Positions 45,594 through 53,486 of a DNA stretch of 64,000 nucleotides are shown in pieces. Positions within the stretch are counted from its first letter, which is position 1. Each line of letters opens with the position of its first letter. This stretch comes from Pseudescherichia sp031987975. Its GTDB lineage: Bacteria > Pseudomonadota > Gammaproteobacteria > Enterobacterales > Enterobacteriaceae. Under the pieces are notes generated by a model that worked only from the letters and a program-made list of their open reading frames with translations, made no database searches and had not been told where the DNA came from. The DNA is taken from the NCBI RefSeq assembly GCF_031987975.1, contig NZ_DALZYX010000002.1:62001-126000 (forward strand). The letters run 5' to 3'. Both the position numbers and the translations under genes were made by a program.

Positions 45594-46876
45594 GGCATCA
45601 CCTCCCCGCCGTGCATGGCATGGTTATGGTCATGCTGATGCTCCATCGCCGGGGTGGCCACCGACGGCGTTTCTGCCGTGGGCTGCGCCTGTGGCAGGGC
45701 GCTGCGCAGGCTGGCTTCGGAATCAATCAGGAACTGGCCGGAGGTCACTACGCTGTCGCCTGCCTTCACGCCGGAAAGTATCTGCGTCCAGCCCGCAGAA
45801 GTCATGCCGGTCGTCACGTTGACCGCCCTGAAGTGACCTTCGCCAGTTGCCTGTAGCACACGGGTCTGGGTGCCGGTATCAATCACCGCCTCCTCCGGAA
45901 CTGCCAGCACCGACGCACCGGCGGCACTCTCCGGTAGCGTCACCGTCAGGAACATGCCGGGCTTCAGCCTCTGCTGCGGGTTATCCAACACGACGCGCGC
46001 CTTCAGGGTGCGGGTGGTGGTCTCCAGCTGCGGCAGCAGCTCGCTCACCCGGCCATGAAACGTCTCGCCGGGCAGGCTTTCGGCAGTCGCGATAATCTCG
46101 CTGCCTACGCTCAGGATCTGCATATCGCCAGGCGGATAGTCGACCACCAGCCAGACCGGATCGAGGCTCGCCAGCTCAAACAGCGGCTGCGTCGCCTCAA
46201 CTCTCGCCCCCTCCCGCGCATCAAGCTTCACCACGTAGCCGTCGCGCGTTGCGCGCAGGGTCAGGCGCGTCTGCGGCTTGCCGCTGCGCTCCAGCTCGCG
46301 CACAACGGATTCAGGCATAAACTGCAGGGCCAGCCGCGCCCGGGCGGCCTGGGTCAGGGCGGCGTCGCCCAGCTGGCGCACGGCCAGATACTCCTGCTGC
46401 GCTGCGATCCACTCCGGGATCCACAGGCGGGCCAGCGGTTCGCCCGCTTTTACCCACTGCTGGGGAGCGCGGACGTAGAGAGATTCAACTACCCCCGCGG
46501 CGGGGGCCGGTACGATCTGAATGCTGCGCTCGTCGGTGGTCACCGTGGCAAACGCAGAGAGCGTCGGGGCAAGGGCGCGCATCTGCGCTCTGGCAGTGGT
46601 CATCCCGAGGTTTTGCTGCTGCCTGGCACTCACCGCTACGCCGGTCTCTTCCGGCGCGTCATCGGCGTAGCGCGGCATCAGATCCATATCCATAAAGGGA
46701 GATTTGCCCGGCTTATCGAATCGCTGGTCGGGCACCATGGGATCGTACCAGTAGAGTACTTTGCGTGCGGGCGACTGCTCCACTGCGGGGGCCTGCTCGT
46801 GATAACCGGCAAAATAGCCCGCCCCGGCGGCCAGCATGGCGACAAGGGCTAATAAAATCACTGATTTTTTCATCAT
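45590..46876 (-). CDS. Heavy-metal RND efflux periplasmic adaptor (CusB/CzcB family)
   Basis: 428-residue membrane fusion protein. N-terminal membrane anchor near 5-25, then a Met-containing YWYDPM...FMDMDLMPRY segment typical of CusB/SilB metal-binding N-termini, followed by barrel-sandwich and beta-barrel domains. The C-terminus ends HQHDHNHAMHGG, a His/Met-rich metal-binding tail. The frame runs upstream, but ATG 46876 overlaps the channel gene stop. Links the pump to the TolC-like protein. No separate cusF gene is present. Confidence 0.92.
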   Translation of the reverse strand: MMKKSVILLALVAMLAAGAGYFAGYHEQAPAVEQSPARKVLYWYDPMVPDQRFDKPGKSPFMDMDLMPRYADDAPEETGVAVSARQQQNLGMTTARAQMRALAPTLSAFATVTTDERSIQIVPAPAAGVVESLYVRAPQQWVKAGEPLARLWIPEWIAAQQEYLAVRQLGDAALTQAARARLALQFMPESVVRELERSGKPQTRLTLRATRDGYVVKLDAREGARVEATQPLFELASLDPVWLVVDYPPGDMQILSVGSEIIATAESLPGETFHGRVSELLPQLETTTRTLKARVVLDNPQQRLKPGMFLTVTLPESAAGASVLAVPEEAVIDTGTQTRVLQATGEGHFRAVNVTTGMTSAGWTQILSGVKAGDSVVTSGQFLIDSEASLRSALPQAQPTAETPSVATPAMEHQHDHNHAMHGGEVMP

Positions 46877-48123
46877 GCCTGCCCCTCGGGGATCAGCCAG
46901 TGGATCGCGGCCCACGTCCGGGCCATCTCTTTTTCCGCCTGAGTGGCGGCCAGCTCGCTATCCAGCACGCTACGGCGGGCCTCCAGCAGCGATGTCAGAT
47001 CGGACTGTCCGGCGCGATACTGCGCCGCCAGCAGCGACAGGCGCTCTCTGAGCAGGGGCAGCACGTCGTGCAGCTGGCGCGACCAGCGGAGCTGCGCCGC
47101 ACGATAGTCGGCCACCAGGGTGCGCACCTGAGCTATGTGCTGACGCTCGGTCAGTGCCAGACGATCGTTGGCCTGCATCGTGCGCGAGAGATCGGCAGCG
47201 TGATCTTTATCCTGCCTGTGCGACTGAAACAGCGGCAGATCGACAGTAAACATCACCCCGGCGAGATCGTCATTGCCTTCGGAGCGCCGTCCGTAGTAGA
47301 CCTCTACTTCAACGTCCGGGATTGCCGCGATGGCAGATTCAGCGGAGCGGGCCTTGGCGGTATTGGCCTCGCGCGTGGCGGCCAATACTTCCGGATGCAG
47401 GGCAACGCTCTCCTCAAGCGCATCCTCCGCTGCCGGAAGACGCTGGTAAGGGGGCATCTTCCCGGCAGCGGCGGTAATCGTCTCCCCGGTAAGTTCGTAC
47501 AGGCGGGTTTGCGCGATCTGCACGTCGCGTTCGGCAAGAGTGACGTTGTCCCGCATCGCGCTTTCGGTGATGCGCAGCGCCAGCACGCTCTCCGGAGCAG
47601 CGCTGCCCGCGCCAACGCTGGCTTTTTGCACGCTCTGCTGGCGGCTGGTTTCAGCCAGCAACTGCCGGGCCGCCTCCAGGCTGCGGGAGGAAATCGCCAG
47701 ATCCAGCCAGGCCTGGGCGGTGTCCCGCTGCAGAGCGGCGCGGATCGCCTGGCCCTTCGCGTTGACGCTTTGCGACTCTGCCAGCAGGGTTTGCGCTTTC
47801 CGCTCGCGCTTATCCGCGCTGACGTACTGCTGCATGACGCCGACGCGCTGCATGGTCATCCCTTCCCGGGTAAAACGACGATCGTTGCTACCCTGCACCG
47901 GCAGGTTTTCAAGGCCAAACTTCAGCTTTGGATCGGGCAGTTCGCGAGCCGATTCCGCCATGGCGTTAAGCGCCTGCGCCTCGTTACGGCTGGCGGAGAG
48001 TTCAGCGGAGTAGCGCTGGGCGGCGGCAAGGGTTTGCGTGAGGGTATACGGCTCCGCCTGTGCGACGGAGACGAACAGCATAAACAGCACGCCCGAGAGC
48101 GTACTGGATGTAAAAGAGAACAT
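46873..48123 (-). CDS. TolC-family outer membrane channel of the metal efflux system (CzcC type)
   Basis: 416 residues with a Sec signal peptide cut near AQA-EP. No lipobox Cys, unlike CusC/SilC. Long heptad-rich helices and two outer membrane efflux repeats are visible. It resembles CzcC-type channels, so the operon mixes a CzcC-like channel with a CusA-like pump. Its stop overlaps the adaptor start by four bases or, with the second ATG, by one. Confidence 0.9.
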   Translation of the reverse strand: MFSFTSSTLSGVLFMLFVSVAQAEPYTLTQTLAAAQRYSAELSASRNEAQALNAMAESARELPDPKLKFGLENLPVQGSNDRRFTREGMTMQRVGVMQQYVSADKRERKAQTLLAESQSVNAKGQAIRAALQRDTAQAWLDLAISSRSLEAARQLLAETSRQQSVQKASVGAGSAAPESVLALRITESAMRDNVTLAERDVQIAQTRLYELTGETITAAAGKMPPYQRLPAAEDALEESVALHPEVLAATREANTAKARSAESAIAAIPDVEVEVYYGRRSEGNDDLAGVMFTVDLPLFQSHRQDKDHAADLSRTMQANDRLALTERQHIAQVRTLVADYRAAQLRWSRQLHDVLPLLRERLSLLAAQYRAGQSDLTSLLEARRSVLDSELAATQAEKEMARTWAAIHWLIPEGQA

Positions 48124-48176
48124 AGTAGAACCTCTGTTAATCGTTAATTGGGTAAATTCAACGGATTAACAGGTAT

Positions 48177-48581
48177 CTACTCCCGGAACCGGCAATAGCG
48201 GATCGTTGCCGGCGGCCCTGCTGCGGGTGGGGTGAGCGACCATTCGGTGGGAGGCGTATCAGCACAGGCGGGCAGATTAATGGCAAGGGTGATATCCACC
48301 GGCAAGGCCGCCAGCGATCCGTGTCCGGACTCTTTCTGCATCGCATCCGGCACGCAGTGCTTATCACACAGCGGTGCCTGGAGCGCATGGGCCTCTGGGG
48401 TCTCCGGCATCTGCATATGATCTACATGCTGGATCATGGCGCTTTCGCCCTGCATATCCAGCGTGCAGTCGTGAGAAGCAATCGCCACCTGGCTCTGGAA
48501 CAGCAGCCAGCCAAACGCCATCAACAACATCAGAAGATGCCGTTTGAGAAAGCGTAGCCGCCGAAGCCAGGGTGCGTACAT
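48177..48581 (-). CDS. Small His/Met/Cys-containing exported protein, first gene of the efflux operon
   Basis: 134 residues from ATG 48581; a GTG at 48590 is an alternative, and neither has a clear RBS. A basic N-terminus and one hydrophobic segment (LLMLLMAFGWLLFQSQVA) suggest a signal peptide or anchor. The rest has five Cys (HDC, PLCDKHC, PAC, RYC), several His and Met (HVDHMQMPE), and a C-terminal PPATIRYCRF. Similar short proteins sit beside copper and Czc-type efflux genes in other proteobacteria. I do not recognise a named family. A 53-base gap to the channel gene suggests one operon. Confidence 0.6.
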   Translation of the reverse strand: MYAPWLRRLRFLKRHLLMLLMAFGWLLFQSQVAIASHDCTLDMQGESAMIQHVDHMQMPETPEAHALQAPLCDKHCVPDAMQKESGHGSLAALPVDITLAINLPACADTPPTEWSLTPPAAGPPATIRYCRFRE

Positions 48582-48798
48582 AAAAACCACATAAAGAGGG
48601 TGAGATTGCCGAGTATACGCAGCGATTAATTAATACTTAAAGATTTTTTTAAGCGATTTCACTTAGTCATATGCAGAAGTTCTACCCAGGTAGCCAATTC
48701 GTCAGATAATCCGCGTTACTTAGCAATTTATTGATTTTAGTCAGCTACCGGTTCGCTTCCGTTGGGCACATTGCATGCCTTAATGATGAGAGGGAACC
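48582..48798. other. Divergent region between the efflux operon and dcuC
   Basis: 217 bases, no gene. It must hold the promoters of both directions. TTGAT-TTTA-GTCAG at 48731 is a partial FNR-like site (perfect left half, three of five in the right half), consistent with the known FNR control of dcuC. No canonical CusR or CueR palindrome is seen for the efflux operon. Confidence 0.5.
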
Positions 48799-50172
48799 AT
48801 GTTGACCTTTATTGAACTCCTGATGGGCGTGGTGGTGATTGTTGGCGTTGCGCGCTACATCATCAAAGGCTACTCGGCGACCGGCGTACTCTTTGTCGGC
48901 GGCCTGATACTGCTGATCGCCAGCGCGCTGATGGGCCATAAAATCCTGCCGTCGAGTGCCACCAGTACCGGCTACAGCGCCACCGATATTGTCGAATATA
49001 TCAAGATCCTGCTGATGAGCCGCGGCGGCGACCTCGGCATGATGATCATGATGCTGTGCGGGTTTGCCGCCTATATGACCCATATCGGCGCGAACGATAT
49101 GGTGGTCAAGCTGGCCTCTAAGCCGCTGCGCTATATCAATTCGCCCTACATTCTAATGATCGCCGCCTACTTTGTGGCCTGCCTGATGTCGCTGGCGGTC
49201 TCCTCGGCCACCGGGCTTGGCGTGCTGCTGATGGCAACCCTCTTCCCGGTGATGGTCAACGTCGGCATCAGCCGCGGTGCGGCGGCGGCCATCTGCGCCT
49301 CACCGGCGGCGATTATCCTCTCCCCTACTTCGGGGGACGTAGTGCTGGCGGCCAAGGCGGCAGAAATGCCGCTGATCGACTTCGCCTTCAAAACCACCCT
49401 GCCTATCTCCATCGCCGCGATTATTGCGATGGCGATTGCTCACTTTTTCTGGCAGCGCTGGCTGGACAGAAAAGAGAGTATCTCTACAGAGATGCTGGAC
49501 GTGAGCGATATTACTACCAGCGCGCCCGCGTTTTACGCCATTCTGCCCTTTACGCCCATCGTCGGCGTGCTGATCTTTGACGGCAAGTGGGGACCGGAGC
49601 TGCATATCATCACTATTCTGGTGATCTGCATACTGCTGGCGGCGGTGCTGGAGTTTGTACGCGGGTTCAATACCCAGCGGGTTTTCTCCGGGCTGGAGGT
49701 GGCTTATCGTGGTATGGCGGACGCCTTTGCCGGGGTAGTGATCCTGCTGGTGGCCGCCGGGGTCTTTGCCCAGGGGTTGAGCACCATCGGCTTCATTGAA
49801 AGCCTCATCTCCATCGCCACCTCCTTTGGTTCGGCAAGTATTATTCTGATGCTGGTACTGGTGACGCTGACCATGCTGGCGGCGATGACCACCGGCTCGG
49901 GCAACGCGCCGTTCTACGCCTTTGTAGAGATGATCCCGAAGCTGGCCGGCGAGGCGGGCATTAATCCGGCCTATTTGTCGATTCCCATGCTGCAAGCCTC
50001 TAACCTTGGGCGCACAATATCTCCCGTCTCCGGCGTAGTGGTTGCCGTTGCCGGGATGGCAAAAATATCGCCCTTCGAAGTGGTAAAACGCACTTCAGTA
50101 CCGGTTCTGGTGGGGTTAATCGTGGTGATTGTCGCTACGGAGATCCTGGTTCCCGGCACGGCCCTGCCCTAA
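48799..50172 (+). CDS. dcuC: Anaerobic C4-dicarboxylate transporter DcuC
   Basis: 457-residue inner membrane carrier with 12 or more segments, exporting succinate during fermentation. Strong match to E. coli DcuC (461 residues), with SSATGLGVLLMATLFPVM near residue 135. ATG 48799 follows GAGAGGGAACC. In K-12 the dpiBA and cit genes lie between dcuC and rna; here rna follows at once. Confidence 0.95.
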   Translation: MLTFIELLMGVVVIVGVARYIIKGYSATGVLFVGGLILLIASALMGHKILPSSATSTGYSATDIVEYIKILLMSRGGDLGMMIMMLCGFAAYMTHIGANDMVVKLASKPLRYINSPYILMIAAYFVACLMSLAVSSATGLGVLLMATLFPVMVNVGISRGAAAAICASPAAIILSPTSGDVVLAAKAAEMPLIDFAFKTTLPISIAAIIAMAIAHFFWQRWLDRKESISTEMLDVSDITTSAPAFYAILPFTPIVGVLIFDGKWGPELHIITILVICILLAAVLEFVRGFNTQRVFSGLEVAYRGMADAFAGVVILLVAAGVFAQGLSTIGFIESLISIATSFGSASIILMLVLVTLTMLAAMTTGSGNAPFYAFVEMIPKLAGEAGINPAYLSIPMLQASNLGRTISPVSGVVVAVAGMAKISPFEVVKRTSVPVLVGLIVVIVATEILVPGTALP

Positions 50173-50186
50173 GCACCACACGAAAA

Positions 50187-50210
50187 AGCGCCTGTCCGGC
50201 GCTCTTTTTA
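50187..50210 (+). terminator. Terminator of dcuC
   Basis: AGCGCC-TGTCC-GGCGCT followed by CTTTTTA, 15 bases after the stop. Confidence 0.85.
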
Positions 50211-50260
50211 TGCTTTAATAACTTTCTGGAACTATTTAAATATATTCATCAGGAATTGAA

Positions 50261-51070
50261 ATGTTCAGAAAGGAGTTCGTAACGCTGCTTGCCGCAGCAA
50301 CGGCCATGCTCTGGACCGCCGCCGCGTCTGCTGCGCCCCTCAGCGCCACGCAATATGGTGATTTTGATCGCTACGTGCTGGCGCTCTCGTGGCAGACCGG
50401 GTTCTGCCAGAGCCAGCACGATCGCCGCCAGCGCGAGCCGGACGAGTGCCGCCTGCAAAAAGAGAGTGATAACAAAGACGACTTTCTGACCGTGCACGGC
50501 CTGTGGCCCGGCTTGCCTAAGTCTATCGCCGCACGCGGCGTAGACGATCGCCGCTGGATGCGCTACGGCTGTGCTACCCGGCCGATACCCAACATGCCCG
50601 AGGCGCGTGCCAGTCAGAAGTGTGCCAGCGCTGAGACCGGGCTGTCGCTGGAGAGTGCGGCAAAGCTGAATAGCGTGATGCCGGGAGCCGGCGCAAACTC
50701 CTGTCTCGAGCGCTATGAATATGCCAAGCACGGGGTCTGCTTTGGCTTCGATCCAGATGCTTACTTTGGTGTGATGGTGCGCATGGCCAGCGAGATCAAG
50801 CAGAGCGCCTTAGGTAAGTTTATTGCTGCTAACTATGGCGAGCGCGTCAGCCGCAGCGATTTTGATGCCGCCTTTGCCCGAACATACGGCGTTGCCAACG
50901 TGAAGGCCGTGAAGCTGACCTGTAACGGCAACCCGGCCTACCTGACGGAGGTGCAGATCACTCTGAAGGCGAATGCGATTAATGCGCCGCTCTCTGCCAC
51001 GTCATTTATTGCCCAGCCGCACCCCGGAAACTGTGGCAACGAGTTTATTCTGGATGAAGTTGGCTATTAG
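50261..51070 (+). CDS. rna: Ribonuclease I
   Basis: Periplasmic RNase T2-family enzyme, 269 residues with a Sec signal peptide cut near ASA-AP (residue 24). The two catalytic segments are LTVHGLWPG near residue 75 and ERYEYAKHGVCFG near 150, each with its catalytic His. Cysteines are numerous, as expected for the disulfide-rich fold. RBS AAAGGAG overlaps the start region: an alternative ATG is not seen closer. Confidence 0.95.
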   Translation: MFRKEFVTLLAAATAMLWTAAASAAPLSATQYGDFDRYVLALSWQTGFCQSQHDRRQREPDECRLQKESDNKDDFLTVHGLWPGLPKSIAARGVDDRRWMRYGCATRPIPNMPEARASQKCASAETGLSLESAAKLNSVMPGAGANSCLERYEYAKHGVCFGFDPDAYFGVMVRMASEIKQSALGKFIAANYGERVSRSDFDAAFARTYGVANVKAVKLTCNGNPAYLTEVQITLKANAINAPLSATSFIAQPHPGNCGNEFILDEVGY

Positions 51071-51075
51071 CGGAG

Positions 51076-51110
51076 AAAAGCTACCCTCTGCGCGTTAAGC
51101 AGCGGGTAGC
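51076..51110 (-). terminator. Terminator of the alpha/beta hydrolase gene
   Basis: GCTACCC and GGGTAGC enclose an inner CTGC/GCAG stem; on the minus strand the hairpin is followed by TTTTC. It lies between convergent rna and the hydrolase. Confidence 0.65.
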
Positions 51111-51122
51111 CTGTATGAGCAA

Positions 51123-51953
51123 TCAGGACTGGATGAAGGCGAGCAGATCGTCAGAAATCTGGTGCTTGTGCGTAGTACAAATGCCGTGGGAACCCCCTTC
51201 GTAGACGATCAGCCGGGCATCGGGTAGGATCTCCGCAGCAACTTTGCCGCAGGTCTTAAACGGCACAATTTGATCGTCATCGCCGTGGATCACCAGCGTT
51301 GGAATAGTCATTTTTATTAAATCTTCACGTAGATCGGTTTCTGAAAACGCCGCAATACAGTCGTAAAGACCTTTAATCGATCCCTGCATTCCCTGAGCAA
51401 CAAAGCTCTGGCGCACCTGCTCCGATTCGCTGGTATCGACGCGGTTGTAACCGTAAAACGCGGCGCTTAGCTCATAGAAAAAAGCTCCGCGATCGTTGAG
51501 CACGCCGGCACGAATACCGTCAAAAACCTCCAGCGGCACGCCGTCGGGGTTAAAATCCGTTTTGAGCATGATCGGCGTGACTGCGCTAATCAGTACCGCT
51601 TTAGCGACGCGCTCGGTTCCATGACGGCCAATATAGCGCGCTACTTCTCCCCCACCGGTAGAGTGTCCGACGTGTATAGCGCCTTGCAGATCGAGGTGCG
51701 CGGTCAGCTCGGCGAGATCGTCCGCATACTGATCCATATTATGCCCGTCCCAGGGCTGGGCCGAGCGGCCATGGGCACGGCGGTCATGGGCAATGACGCG
51801 GTATCCTTTGGAAGCCAGAAAAAGCATCTGATCTTCAAACGCATCGGCGGTAAGTGGCCAGCCGTGGCTAAACACAATCGGCTGTCCGCTGCCCCAGTCT
51901 TTGAAATAGAGATAACTACCATCTTTTAGCGTGAGTTTATCGTAATCGCTCAT
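51123..51953 (-). CDS. Alpha/beta hydrolase, non-haem chloroperoxidase/esterase type
   Basis: 276 residues from ATG 51953, which follows AGGAGATCCC. Complete triad: nucleophile elbow GHSTGGG (Ser98), Asp in HGDDDQIVP and His in GGSHGI; the oxyanion strand HGW is at 30-32. Such enzymes act as esterases or perhydrolases; natural substrate unknown. It occupies the place of rnk in K-12 and lies downstream of ybdR on the same strand. Confidence 0.9.
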   Translation of the reverse strand: MSDYDKLTLKDGSYLYFKDWGSGQPIVFSHGWPLTADAFEDQMLFLASKGYRVIAHDRRAHGRSAQPWDGHNMDQYADDLAELTAHLDLQGAIHVGHSTGGGEVARYIGRHGTERVAKAVLISAVTPIMLKTDFNPDGVPLEVFDGIRAGVLNDRGAFFYELSAAFYGYNRVDTSESEQVRQSFVAQGMQGSIKGLYDCIAAFSETDLREDLIKMTIPTLVIHGDDDQIVPFKTCGKVAAEILPDARLIVYEGGSHGICTTHKHQISDDLLAFIQS

Positions 51954-51989
51954 GGGATCTCCTGTTAACGGGCGCGTTAGAAACAGTAA

Positions 51990-52021
51990 GGCCTTCATTA
52001 CCGGTAAGTAACGAAGGCCTG
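51990..52021. repeat. Long inverted repeat upstream of the hydrolase
   Basis: AGGCCTTCATTAC-CGGT-type centre-GTAACGAAGGCCT forms about twelve base pairs with one mismatch, without a T-run. It lies in the leader between ybdR and the hydrolase and could be an operator or an mRNA processing/stability element. Confidence 0.7.
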
Positions 52022-52039
52022 GAGGAAGTATAGGAGGTA

Positions 52040-53281
52040 TTAAGCCGGCGGCAGGTTGATATTACCGTTGCTCAGGGCCGTTACGCTGGCTCTCGCTGCT
52101 TCCGGACTTTGCGCCCCGGGCACCAGAATAATTTTGCGGCAGTCATCCTGGCGTTTATCAAACATCTCATAGCCACGGGCCGCATCTTCCAGCGGCAGAT
52201 AGTGGGTAACGATCTCCTCCGGCTTCAGCAGGCCCTGCTCAACCAGCGGCAGCAGCTCCGGCAGCCAGGCGTGAACGTGGGTCTGGCCCATGCGGAACGA
52301 GATGCCTTTATCGAAGGCGTCACCAAACAGGAAGCCGTGGATAAAGCCAGCATAAACCCCCGGCACGCTGACAATCCCGCCCCGGCGCACGGCGGCAATC
52401 GCCTGACGCAGCACCTTACCGCTGCTCCCCTCCAGCTTGAGGTTAGTCAGAACCGTTTCGGTGGTGCTGCCTTTCGCCTCGAAGCCAACCGCGTCGATCA
52501 CCGCATCCACACCGCGATTGCCCGGGGTGTTTTCGATAATGACCTCGGCAGGATCGTCATGCTTATCGAAGTTAATCGGGATCACCCCATAACGCTCTTC
52601 AGCAAAGCGCAGACGGTAGTCATTGTGGTCGACCATAAAGATCTGCTCGGCTCCCAGCAGTCGGGCGCAGGCGGCGCTAAGCAGGCCTACCGGACCCGCC
52701 CCGTAGATGGCGATCCGTGAACCTTTTTTGACCTCGCCGTTTTTTACCGCCTGCCAGGCAGTCGGCAGGATATCGGAGAGGAACAGCACTTTATCATCAG
52801 GGAGCAGCTGCGGCACCTTGAAGGGGTTAACGTCACCCTTAGGCACGCGGACATACTCTGCCTGGCCACCCGGCACGCCACCGTAGAGGTGGCTATAGCC
52901 AAACAGCGCGGCCGGCGGTGGGATCTGCTTTTTATTCAGCGATGCGCCTCTGCCAACGTTGGTGGTTTCACAGGCCGAGTATTGATGCTGCTGACAGAAG
53001 AAACAGCTGCCGCAGGCAATCACGAAGGGAATGACCACCCGCTCGCCTTTCTGGATATTTTTTACATTGCGCCCCACTTCGACCACTTCGCCCATAAACT
53101 CGTGGCCGAAGATATCGCCATGCTCGGTTTTGGGGATTTTACCGTGGTACAGATGCAGGTCGGAGCCGCAGATGGCGGTCGCGGTAATGCGCAGAATAAT
53201 GTCATCCTGCTGTTCAATAATCGGATCCGGCACGCTCTCGACGCGAACGTTATGGGGACCATGATACGTCAATGCTTTCAT
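52040..53281 (-). CDS. ybdR: Zinc-dependent alcohol dehydrogenase YbdR
   Basis: 413-residue medium-chain dehydrogenase, orthologous to E. coli YbdR (412). Catalytic zinc ligands in AICGSDLHL (Cys near 38) and GHEFMGEVVE; structural zinc cysteines CGSCFFCQQHQYSAC near 90-105; NAD-binding GAGPVGLLSA near 188. Related to glutathione-independent formaldehyde dehydrogenases, substrate unproven. ATG 53281 follows GCGGAGGTC. Confidence 0.94.
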   Translation of the reverse strand: MKALTYHGPHNVRVESVPDPIIEQQDDIILRITATAICGSDLHLYHGKIPKTEHGDIFGHEFMGEVVEVGRNVKNIQKGERVVIPFVIACGSCFFCQQHQYSACETTNVGRGASLNKKQIPPPAALFGYSHLYGGVPGGQAEYVRVPKGDVNPFKVPQLLPDDKVLFLSDILPTAWQAVKNGEVKKGSRIAIYGAGPVGLLSAACARLLGAEQIFMVDHNDYRLRFAEERYGVIPINFDKHDDPAEVIIENTPGNRGVDAVIDAVGFEAKGSTTETVLTNLKLEGSSGKVLRQAIAAVRRGGIVSVPGVYAGFIHGFLFGDAFDKGISFRMGQTHVHAWLPELLPLVEQGLLKPEEIVTHYLPLEDAARGYEMFDKRQDDCRKIILVPGAQSPEAARASVTALSNGNINLPPA

Positions 53282-53423
53282 TCAGACCTCCGCTACCCCG
53301 TCAGATCGGGAGAGTGAAAATTAGGCTTGCACGGATCAAGGTTAGTCAGTCCAGGCGCTAATCTGGGCGGTCAGGCGAATCGACGGCGGTTTTGAGAGTA
53401 ATCTTAGCGGAAAAAAAGACGTG

Positions 53424-53454
53424 ATAAAAAAAGAGGCTACCCGAAGGTAGCCTC
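53424..53454 (-). terminator. Terminator of ahpCF
   Basis: GAGGCTACC-TTCG-GGTAGCCTC followed by T7 on the minus strand. It actually lies downstream of ahpF and upstream of ybdR. Confidence 0.9.
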
Positions 53455-53486
53455 GCTGCTCACAGTGCAGGTGTCTTACTTGCTTA

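Noticed and set aside
46765..48147. 460-residue open frame antisense to the efflux channel gene
   Set aside because: The minus-strand frame is a clear TolC-family protein with signal peptide; the opposite frame is Arg/His/Gln-rich, without domains.
48591..48798. CusR or CueR operator for the efflux operon
   Set aside because: No palindrome of either class could be identified by eye; a motif scan would be decisive.
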